A stretch of 64,000 nt of DNA from JBAOHV01 sp037045265. GTDB taxonomy: Bacteria; Actinomycetota; Acidimicrobiia; Acidimicrobiales; Microtrichaceae. How positions within the stretch are numbered: the stretch's first letter is position 1; each line of letters opens with the position of its first letter. Positions 36,272 through 44,823 of the stretch are shown piece by piece. Location: positions 1 through 64,000 of the forward strand of contig JBAOHV010000036.1 of the NCBI GenBank assembly GCA_037045265.1, written 5' to 3'. The translations under genes and the position numbers were made by a program. The notes under the pieces are model-generated. The model was not told the origin of the DNA, searched no databases, and worked only from the letters and a program-made list of their open reading frames with translations.

Positions 36272-36299
36272 TTGACATACAACCGAATAGTTGTATGTT
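36272..36299 (+). promoter_or_regulatory. Promoter with overlapping palindromic operator for the ArsR/SRPBCC pair
   Basis: TTGACA at 36272-36277 and TATGTT at 36294-36299 are 16 bases apart and form a good -35/-10 pair. A perfect inverted repeat, ACATACAAC and GTTGTATGT with a 6-base centre (36275-36298), covers both boxes, as expected for an ArsR-type repressor site. Transcription would begin close to the GTG at 36307. Confidence 0.75.
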
Positions 36300-36306
36300 T
36301 GTCCAT

Positions 36307-36672
36307 GTGGCTGACTCCACCCAGGACGAGGACCGGGCTGACGCCATGTTCCACGCCCTGGCCGACCGCACCCGGCGCGACATCCTGCGTCGAGTGCTCG
36401 TCGGTGAGCACTCCGTGTCAGCTCTCGCGGCCAACTACGACATGTCGTTCGCCGCGGTCCAGAAGCACGTGGCAGTGCTCGAGCAAGCCGGCCTGATCAC
36501 CAAGAGACGACAAGGCCGACAACAGATGACCCACGGCGAAGTGGAGGCGGTGCGCTCGGTCGCATCGATGCTCACCGAGTTCGAGGACCTGTGGCGTGGC
36601 CGAATCGCGAGGATCGACGAGCTGCTCCTGGGGCAGTCACCAATTCCGAACTCACCACAAGCAAAGGAATAG
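36307..36672 (+). CDS. ArsR-family regulator
   Basis: A 121-residue winged-helix repressor: FHALADRTRRDILRRVL and a recognition helix in DMSFAAVQKHVAVLEQAGLI, the pattern of ArsR proteins that are paired with SRPBCC genes. No metal-binding cysteines are present, so the signal is probably not a metal. The promoter -10 box covers the ATG at 36295, so that codon would not be in the mRNA. The GTG at 36307 lies at the expected transcription start, which suggests a leaderless message. The SRPBCC gene follows after 6 bases. Confidence 0.82.
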   Translation: MADSTQDEDRADAMFHALADRTRRDILRRVLVGEHSVSALAANYDMSFAAVQKHVAVLEQAGLITKRRQGRQQMTHGEVEAVRSVASMLTEFEDLWRGRIARIDELLLGQSPIPNSPQAKE

Positions 36673-36678
36673 CAACCC

Positions 36679-37170
36679 ATGCCAGTCACCGACGTCACCT
36701 CCGACATCGACAACCTCACCCTCACCATCACCGCTGAGTTCGCCGCCCCGATCGAGCGAATCTGGCAGGTGTACGCCGATGCACGCCAGCTCGAGAAGGT
36801 GTGGGGACCCCCGACCTACCCGGCAACCTTCGTCGACCACGAGTTGCGGCCGGGCGGGCGCTGCAACTACTTCATGACCTCCCCCGAGGGTGACAAGCAC
36901 TACGGGTGGTGGGCCGTGACCGCAGTCGACGAGCCCAACTCGTTCGCGTTCGACGACGGCTTCGCCGCGGACGATTCGTTCGAGCCGGCTCCCGGCATGC
37001 CCGTATCGCGCAACGTGTTCTCGTTCGAGTCGACCGGGGATGCAATCACCCGTGCCGTCTTCATCGGCGTCTACGAGTCGGCCGAAGGCCTGCAACAGGT
37101 GCTCGCGATGGGCATCGTCGAAGGCTCGACGTCGGCGATCAACCAGATCGACGAACTGGTAGCGGCATGA
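36679..37170 (+). CDS. SRPBCC (AHSA1-like) domain protein
   Basis: A 163-residue START/Bet v1-like fold of the Aha1 group: ITAEFAAPIERIWQVYADAR at the front, LEKVWGPPTYPATF, then LRPGGRCNYFM and a last helix LAMGIVEGSTSAINQIDELV. Such proteins hold hydrophobic ligands; the reaction is unknown. It has AAAGGAATAG before its ATG and is almost always next to an ArsR regulator of this type, as here. Its stop overlaps the start of a short remnant gene (ATGA). Confidence 0.83.
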   Translation: MPVTDVTSDIDNLTLTITAEFAAPIERIWQVYADARQLEKVWGPPTYPATFVDHELRPGGRCNYFMTSPEGDKHYGWWAVTAVDEPNSFAFDDGFAADDSFEPAPGMPVSRNVFSFESTGDAITRAVFIGVYESAEGLQQVLAMGIVEGSTSAINQIDELVAA

Positions 37171-37301
37171 GTGCCGATCTGCCGGCCGCCACCGGGGCCA
37201 AGGGTCCCGCGGCGTACTTCCCGTCGATCGGGAAGACCTACGGACAGCCGGGCCAGGCCGACCTCGGGCGCCGCGGCCGCTACCTGGACAACGGGCTGTA
37301 G
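37167..37301 (+). pseudogene. Truncated DUF4287-like remnant (44 codons)
   Basis: ATG overlaps the SRPBCC stop by 4 bases. The segment KGPAAYFPSIGKTYGQP matches the opening of DUF4287 domains (KGP.SYFPSIEKKYG), which usually goes on for about 50 residues. Here it turns into GQADLGRRGRYLDNGL and stops, and no other frame contains the rest. The end overlaps the convergent VOC gene by 22 bases. It may be the stump of a gene cut by a past rearrangement. Confidence 0.55.
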
Positions 37302-37633
37302 AAGACCAGACCGTTGCCCTTGTTGTCGTAGACGACCGCGCGGCGCTCGTGGGCGTCGTCGTAGGGGCCCTTCACGATTGCTCCACCGCTGGCCTCGATC
37401 GCGGCTGCAGCAGCGTCGACATCGTCGGTCTTGATGCCGGGCACCACCTTTCCCGGCATCGGGTGGTCGATCGCTGTCGCCAGTGCCAGCGTCACCGACC
37501 CGCCGTCGAGGGCAGCGAAGTGCGAGCCATCGCGGAACTTGAGCGACATGCCAAGCGTCTCGCTGTAGAACGCGATGGACTCGTCCAGGTCGTCGGTGGA
37601 CAGCATGATCATCTTCACGTCGAAAGTTGCCAT
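37280..37633 (-). CDS. VOC-family protein
   Basis: A 117-residue glyoxalase-fold protein: MIMLSTDDLDESIAFYSETLGM, LDGGSVTLALA, VPGIKTDDVDAAAAAIEASGG and NKGNGLVFYSP. The first metal position, often His, is Met/Leu here and the end lacks a clear Glu, so it may bind a ligand without metal catalysis. ATG at 37633 follows GGAGTCCCC. It is convergent with the ArsR/SRPBCC pair and starts about 55 bases from the stop of the permease gene. Substrate unknown. Confidence 0.75.
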   Translation of the reverse strand: MATFDVKMIMLSTDDLDESIAFYSETLGMSLKFRDGSHFAALDGGSVTLALATAIDHPMPGKVVPGIKTDDVDAAAAAIEASGGAIVKGPYDDAHERRAVVYDNKGNGLVFYSPLSR

Positions 37634-37687
37634 GGGGACTCCTCGCGGTTGGCGATCGATCGTCTGATCACGATCATGCCGCGTGTC

Positions 37688-40352
37688 CTACACGGGTGCT
37701 GGCCCGTCCGGGCCGTCTACCGCGCGGTACGGCGGGATCAGGCGTGCGAGCTGCGCTACCGCGATCGGCAGAGCCAGCGACACCGCCAGCACCAGGACCG
37801 TGTCCCTGGTCCACAGACTCGGGTCGCCTTCCCCGCGGCGCATCATGACGAAGGTGAGGAGCATCAACGCCGTCGTGAGGCCCAGCACCACACCGGTGCC
37901 CGTGAGCGTTCCGGCTGTGAGCGACGCCATCCGACGAGCAGCGCGTGGCCGTGCACCGAGGACCTTGAGGACTCGCGCAGCATCGCCGTGCTCGCGTCGG
38001 TGAGCCGCTGTTGCGGCCAACGCCACTACGAGGAGCACCACGACCGACGGCCAGAGCAGCCAGGGCCGTGCGTCGGTGACCACCACAGCTCCCTGCGCCA
38101 GGTCGGAGCGGAGCATGTCCAAGCGGGGCTCGCCGAAGGACACCGAAGCACCCTCGCTGTCCGCTAGCCAGAGGATCTGTCTGATCTGGTCGTCGGTCAG
38201 CCCGGCGGTGGAACCGACGAGAGCCGATCGCCGGTCGGCGAGCTCCGTGGACCCGATGACCGATGATGACATCACCACTGCCTGGACCCCCGAGGGGACG
38301 CTGCCCACGCGCACAGGAACCCCAGCAACGTCCTCGTCCTCGATCCCGGCCATGTCGAACGGGGTGACCGCGTTTCCGGCCTGCAACAGCTCCGCGGTTG
38401 CCGGCGACAAGCCGACGCCGGCAGTGCTCTCCAGTACGAGCACCGTCGGGGTGAACCCATCCGGGCACACCGCACACGCACCGGTCCACTCCGCCACGGT
38501 CGCGGAAGAGGTGACCAGGCCAGCGCGATCCAGCTCAGCCGCGAGCGACCCTGGCAACGGTTCGATTCGACGCGCTGGCCCGGAATCTGGATCTGGATCT
38601 CGCAGCTGCCAGGTCCCCGGTGCTTTGCCGGCACCGGAGACGTTGCCGGACTGGATGAGGAGGCTGGTACCCGGGCTGGGGTCGCTCAGCTCTCCGGCGG
38701 TCAGTCCCGCCCCTGACGAAGTCGCTTCGGCAGCGCCGGAGGTCGTCTCTACCACCGGTTGTGACTGATCGTTCTGATACGTCGAACCGAAGGAGTCCGT
38801 GAAGGTCCCCATGACCGCGACGAACACCCAGGTCGCGACGACCAGGATCGTGGCTACAGAGCCGAGTCGACGATGCCGGAGATCTCGTTCCACGACCCGC
38901 CCGATCAGGTTCCGGCCCAGGAACACCGAGGTCAAGCGCAGCGCGACCGACCCCGAGGCCAGCCAGAGCACGAACAGCGCCAACGCGGACACCCGACCGG
39001 ACAATCCGCCCCCGACGCTTACGCCCCCGAAGATGTAGCTGGCTGTTGTCCACACCACCAACCCCACGACGATCCAGCCGAGCCACCCCAAGGACCGTCG
39101 ACCGCCGGTTCGTCTGCTCACCCAACCTCGTGAGTCGAGCAGCGCCGACGGGGTCGTGCCGCGGATGTCCCTGCTCAAGAGGACCGCGCCCACACCGGCC
39201 GCGGTGACGCTGCCCACGACGAGCGGGGCGACCCAGACCCAGCCGAACGCCGCGTCCACGAACGCCGGCCACCCCTGCAGCCGTAGGTCGACCCACCAGG
39301 TGACGCCGGCCCAGCACACCAGGAGCCCGAGCAACGCAGCGGGCACGGCCACGACGACCACCTCCGCTGCAACTGCGACGGCCAACTGCCCCCCATCGGC
39401 GCCGTTGGCCGCCAACAGGCCGCTCGCTCGCTGCCGCCGACGTGCGCCGATACCCGACGACGCTCCGACCAGCAGCCCCACGACGGCCACGGCCGCGATC
39501 GTCATCAGGACTACCGCCTCCGGTCGGGAGCGCGACGGAGAGATCAGCGTCGCTCCCTGGGCGGGTGCGGGATCGCCGGGGCGCCCCAACGGCCCCCAGA
39601 TCTCCAGAACGTTCAATTGCTCGTGCGAGCGTGTCAGCGCCTCACCACTGGGCGCGACCGCACCGGCTGGGGAGTCCCACGAAGGCGGTCAGATGCACCT
39701 CGGGTGTCGGTTCGGTGGAGCTACCCGGAACGAGCTCACCCGTTGCGACCGCCGCTGTGGGTGACCCGCCGGCTCCGATCGTCGCCACTCCCGAGACGAC
39801 CAGGGAGCCCGCCGACGAGTCGACCGTCAGGCGGTCGCCGACATTCAGGTGGAGCGACTCCGCCACGTCGGGGCTGACGACGATCTCGCCTTCCCGTGGT
39901 GCACGGCCCTCGACGAGGCCGAGGACACCGTGCAGCAGAGGATCGTCCCAGTCGGCCATGCGCACGTCGGCGTAGACGCCACCGACACCTTCGGGATCCG
40001 ACGTCGCAGCTTCGCCCGTCGCCATCAGCACGAGCCCGGGGATCGTCTGCTCAACAGCCGCCTTGCTGTCCACCGGCATCTGCGCGAGCAGCGCATTGGG
40101 GACGCTCGATGCGACGTCGGCCGTCGATGTGGCTGAGTAGATCACGTCCGCGGTGCCCATTGCGCGGTCGGCCGAGGCACTCGTCGAGTTGCTCCCCCAG
40201 ATCGCCGACATGACGGTCCCCGCAACCGCTACGGCCACGAGCACGAGCAGGCCGGTCCAGGCGGTGCGCAACGGCGACCGCCACGCGAGGCGTCTGGCCC
40301 GACGCAGCAGTGCCCCCCACGGGGCCCACCACCGGACCCACCAGGCGCTCAT
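37688..40352 (-). CDS. FtsX-like ABC transporter permease, one frameshift
   Basis: A large MacB/FtsX-type permease of about 887 residues. The N-terminal part has one helix (TAWTGLLVLVAVAVAGTVMS), then an extracellular domain (MADWDDPLLHGVLGLVEGRAP, LHLNVGDRLTVDSSAGSLVVSG), then a cluster of helices (AVVLMTIAAVAVVGLLVGAS with GARRRQRASGLLAANGA). A second extracellular domain and final helices (LVVALAATAAHRREHGDAARVLK) follow, a duplicated FtsX layout. An extra C in a run near 39675 splits GLPS from AGAVAPSGEALTRS. The start overlaps the ATPase stop (ATGA). It would export a lipid, peptide or drug. Confidence 0.82.
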
Positions 40353-41125
40353 GACAGCCCCTGCGCAGAACGATCGGCCAGCAGCCCGTCACGCAGGTAC
40401 AGGACGCGGTCGGCCCAGCCCGCGACGGCCGGGTCGTGGGTCGCCAGCAATGCTGCGGCACCCTGCTCGTCGCATCGGCGCCTGACGAGCCGCATGACGG
40501 CCTCGGCAGTGAGTGCGTCGAGGGCACCGGTCGGCTCGTCGGCGATGAGCAGATGCCTGGAGCCGACGAGCGCACGGGCGATCGCCGCTCGCTGCTGCTC
40601 ACCACCGGAGAGCTCCGAAGGGAACTGCCGGGCTAGCTCCGCGATCCCGACGTCCTCCAGGGCAGCCATCGCCTCTCGAAGCGCATCGCGGCGACGTGTG
40701 CCGTCGAGCTCGAGCGGGAGCGACACGTTCTCGGCGACGGTGAGCGAGTCGAGCAGGTTCCAGCGTTGCTCGACGTAGCCCACCGAGCTGCGTCGCAGGT
40801 CGGCGAGCTCGTTCGCCGACAGCACCCAGAGGTGTTCGCCATCGATGACGGGCATGCCACGCTCGGGGCGGTCCAGTCCCGCGGCGATCCGCAGGAGCGT
40901 CGTCTTGCCGGATCCGGAGGGCCCCATGAGCGCCACCAGCTCTCCCGCGTCGACAGTCAGGTCGACACCGTCGAGCAGAGTGCGACGGCGTCGACCGTCG
41001 GGCACCGACTGTGCGACGTCGCTCAGGCGCAGCACCGTCCGGCGCGGTGCGGCGACCACGTCAAGGGGATCTGCTGCGGTGTCCGGACCCGCCGAGTCCT
41101 GCGTCGGTTCGATCGTTTCGGTCAT
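40349..41125 (-). CDS. ABC transporter ATP-binding protein (MacB/LolD type)
   Basis: A 258-residue ATPase with Walker A GPSGSGKTT, Q-loop in YVEQRWNLLDSL, signature LSGGEQQRAAIARAL, Walker B LLIADEPTGALD and switch His in LLATHDP. The YxEQ/N-L-L and DEPTGALD patterns belong to exporters that work with FtsX-like permeases. An N-terminal acidic arm of about 25 residues is unusual. It lies between the PadR gene (10-base gap) and the permease (4-base overlap), one operon of regulator, ATPase and permease. Confidence 0.9.
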   Translation of the reverse strand: MTETIEPTQDSAGPDTAADPLDVVAAPRRTVLRLSDVAQSVPDGRRRRTLLDGVDLTVDAGELVALMGPSGSGKTTLLRIAAGLDRPERGMPVIDGEHLWVLSANELADLRRSSVGYVEQRWNLLDSLTVAENVSLPLELDGTRRRDALREAMAALEDVGIAELARQFPSELSGGEQQRAAIARALVGSRHLLIADEPTGALDALTAEAVMRLVRRRCDEQGAAALLATHDPAVAGWADRVLYLRDGLLADRSAQGLS

Positions 41126-41135
41126 CGTCTCCCTC

Positions 41136-41708
41136 TCACCGCTTCCGTCCTTGCTTGCGCGAACCTTCAGGAGCGCTCCGGGGTCGGAGCGCGTCGTGAC
41201 GTTGACGGCACTGCTCCAGCCAGCGCAGCTCTCCGTCGATCTGGGCGATCACTGCGTCGAGCGCGAACATCCGCGCAAGGTCGCCAGGGGCGGCAGATGC
41301 CTTCTGACGGGTGTAGCGCTGCAGCTCCTCGGTGGTCGCCACCTGCTGGGCGTCGATCACGCCGACCAGGTCGACACCGTCGAGCGACGCTGCGAGTGTC
41401 AGCTTGATCACCAACTCGTCGCGATCTGGCGCCGGCCTGGTCCGCGGCCTGGCGAACCAGTCGTCGACCTCTCTGCGCCCCGCATCGGTCAGCTTGTACA
41501 GCCGCTGGTCCTGGGACCCGGAACCCTCCGCACCGCCTCCGGTCTCCGCGACCAGGCCGTCACGCTCGAGCCGGGACAGGGTCGTGTACACCTGACCGAC
41601 GTTGAGCTCCCACAGCGACCCGGTGCGCTCCTCGAGCTCCTTCTTCAGCTCGTAGCCGTGGCGGTCCTGAGATGTCAGGAGGGCCAACAGCCCGTTGCGC
41701 ACCGACAT
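41136..41708 (-). CDS. PadR-family regulator of the ABC exporter
   Basis: A 190-residue PadR protein: LALLTSQDRHGYELKKELEERTGSLW, then LNVGQVYTTLSRLERDGLV (the winged helix) and YKLTDAGRREVDDWF, followed by a C-terminal helical dimer domain (VIDAQQVATTEELQRYTRQ). ATG at 41708 is chosen for the GGGAGGG before it. It heads the exporter operon, and a palindrome overlaps its -10 box, so it probably represses itself and the transporter until a toxic compound binds. Confidence 0.87.
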   Translation of the reverse strand: MSVRNGLLALLTSQDRHGYELKKELEERTGSLWELNVGQVYTTLSRLERDGLVAETGGGAEGSGSQDQRLYKLTDAGRREVDDWFARPRTRPAPDRDELVIKLTLAASLDGVDLVGVIDAQQVATTEELQRYTRQKASAAPGDLARMFALDAVIAQIDGELRWLEQCRQRHDALRPRSAPEGSRKQGRKR

Positions 41709-41766
41709 CTCAAACCCTCCCGTCCAATCGCCCGAACCAGTTGCTGAGCCGCTGGAACCCAGGCAG

Positions 41767-41810
41767 GTAGATACCGGGTAAGTAGATACCGGGTATCTAT
41801 TCGCTGTCAA
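41767..41810 (-). promoter_or_regulatory. padR promoter with palindromic operator and a second half-site
   Basis: On the minus strand TTGACA (41810-41805) and TATCTA (41788-41783) are 16 bases apart. The perfect palindrome TAGATACCGGGTATCTA (41783-41799) covers the -10 box. The 14-base word GTAGATACCGGGTA occurs at 41782-41795 and again at 41767-41780, one helical turn and a half further into the leader. This fits a PadR operator with two bound dimers. Confidence 0.75.
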
Positions 41811-41820
41811 CCCACGGACC

Positions 41821-41839
41821 CGGATCCATCGTCGATCCG
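41821..41839 (-). terminator. Short hairpin after the Mrp operon
   Basis: CGGATC and GATCCG with a 7-base loop, beginning two bases after the mnhG stop. Weak and without a T-run; it sits at the point where the Mrp transcript would meet the padR promoter. Confidence 0.35.
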
Positions 41840-41840
41840 T

Positions 41841-42185
41841 TCAACCGTCCTGGTCGGTGCTGAGTTCGTCGGGTGGGCCGCTCCGGCGACCTGCACTACC
41901 CACGGCACTCTTGCTCACGGCCCTGGCCACCAGGTTCGCTCCGACAGGGAAGGTGAACAGCTGCAACGCAAGGACCAGGACCAAGGTGGTAGACGTCGCG
42001 GTGGAGCGAAGTGCGAACGCCGTCCCGATCACGGCCAGGGTGGTGGCACCCGTGGATGCCATGGTCAGCGAGTGCATCCTCGGTAGAAGCTCCCTGAACC
42101 CGACCACACCCAGGGCTGAGAGCGCGGCGAGGGCAGCCGCGCCCAGCAGGGCGACGATGCTGATGACGTCGAGGACCTCAGCCAC
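41841..42185 (-). CDS. mnhG: Mrp/Mnh Na+/H+ antiporter subunit G
   Basis: A 114-residue three-helix subunit of the Mrp antiporter: ISIVALLGAAALAALSALGVVGF, then RELLPRMHSLTMASTGATTL, the family core, and VLVLALQLFTFPVGANLVAR. The last gene of the operon; its GTG start lies 8 bases inside the mnhF gene, so expression is tightly coupled. The C-terminal tail is polar and slightly longer than usual. Confidence 0.9.
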   Translation of the reverse strand: MAEVLDVISIVALLGAAALAALSALGVVGFRELLPRMHSLTMASTGATTLAVIGTAFALRSTATSTTLVLVLALQLFTFPVGANLVARAVSKSAVGSAGRRSGPPDELSTDQDG

Positions 42186-42447
42186 GACCGTCTCCGGGTT
42201 TGAGGAAACGTCCGAACAGCGCAGTGCCCGCGAATGCCAGGAGAGACAGCACCAGGACCACCGGAAGCATGTCGTCACTACGGGTGTGGCTCGCGTGAAC
42301 CAGGATGCCGACGACGAACACCGACAGGATCCCATCGAAGCCGACCACCCGGTCGGCCATGCTCGGGCCACGCAGCATCCGGTAGAGGAACCCGAAAGCG
42401 GCCAAGCTCAACAACACGGTGATGACCCCGACGACCGTGCCGTTCAT
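42178..42447 (-). CDS. mnhF: Mrp/Mnh Na+/H+ antiporter subunit F
   Basis: An 89-residue three-helix subunit. Family core: FLYRMLRGPSMADRVVGFD, then LSVFVVGILVHAS, the asparagine/aspartate-poor helix, and LPVVLVLSLLAFAGTALFGRF. ATG overlaps the mnhE stop (ATGA). It works only in the complete Mrp complex in the cytoplasmic membrane, which exchanges Na+ for H+ and helps keep pH and salt balance. Confidence 0.9.
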   Translation of the reverse strand: MNGTVVGVITVLLSLAAFGFLYRMLRGPSMADRVVGFDGILSVFVVGILVHASHTRSDDMLPVVLVLSLLAFAGTALFGRFLKPGDGRG

Positions 42448-42940
42448 GACGACTCCCCCCGGTCGTCGATTCCGAACGCTGCCAGCACATGATCCTCGAG
42501 ACGCTCGACCAGTGCTCGCGCAGCGTCCTCGGAGTCCAGAGTCAGCACATGGACGTCCAGGGACAACGGTTCTCTCGTGCTGTCGATCGGCTGCATGCCA
42601 GGCGACAGAGCCGTGAGGTTGGCGATCAAGGCGGCCAGCTCGACCGAGCTCGTGCGCAAGGGCACACGAACCACGCCGGGTCGCACATATCGGCGAGGGA
42701 ACAACGTGGCCCTGGCAACCTGTGCGTTCGAGATGATCACCTGCCGGGCGAACCAGAACAGCAGCCTGGCGATCGCGACGGGCCGGAATGGAACAGCGAC
42801 GCCCCCAGCGCCGTGCGGAGAGCGCAGCAGCACCAGCAGCGAGGCCGCCACCACGACCCCGCCGAGCAGGTGTCCAAGCGTGAGGGTGTCCCAGAGCAGG
42901 ACCCAGACGAGGACCATGAGCACCACGATGGAGCGATATC

Positions 42941-42944
<4 letters not shown>
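42444..42944 (-). CDS. mnhE: Mrp/Mnh Na+/H+ antiporter subunit E
   Basis: A 166-residue subunit with two N-terminal helices (RSIVVLMVLVWVLLWDTL, LGGVVVAASLLVLL) and a cytoplasmic domain that carries VALRTSSVELAALIANLTALSPG-like VPLRTSSVELAALIAN with LTALSPG, and a late LDVHVLTLDS. GTG start overlaps the mnhD stop (GTGA). The tail EDAARALVERLEDHVLAAFG is normal for the family. Confidence 0.9.
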
Positions 42945-44418
<1,474 letters not shown>

Positions 44419-44422
<4 letters not shown>

Positions 44423-44823
44423 GTCCGTTCCCCGTCGCCCTCGGCTATGACCACGTCCGACGGCGTCTCCACAGGGCTCCTCCACCGGCTGCGGATCTCG
44501 ATGTCGGCGACGTCGTGCTCCACCTCGTCGTCGTCCGTCAGCTCCCAGCTGCGATAGGCGAGCGCCAACACGAACGCGGTGATCCCGAAGGTGATGACGA
44601 TGGCGGTCAGGGCGAAGGCCTGCGGGAGCGGGTCGCTCAGACCACCTACGTCTCCGTCGACGATCGGGGGATCGCCCCGGCGGCCTGCGGTCAACCACAG
44701 GACGCTCGCGGCGTGGCTCAGCATGGCTATGCCAACGACGATCCGGCTGAGCTTGCGCTGCAGGACCAGGTAGGTGCCTACCGACGCGAGCACAGCCGCG
44801 CACGACGCCAGGAGGAGACTCAT
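44419..44823 (-). CDS. mnhC: Mrp/Mnh Na+/H+ antiporter subunit C
   Basis: A 134-residue NuoK-like subunit with three helices: LLASCAAVLASVGTYLVL, IVVGIAMLSHAASVLWLT and PLPQAFALTAIVITFGITAFVLAL (the D-P-L-P-Q-A-L core). An acidic cytoplasmic tail of about 35 residues (DDDEVEHDVADIE) is longer than usual. ATG overlaps the mnhA stop (ATGA). Confidence 0.92.

Noticed and set aside
36205..36275. T-box or other leader upstream of glnS
   Set aside because: Only about 70 bases separate glnS from the ArsR promoter and no T-box core or stem series is visible.
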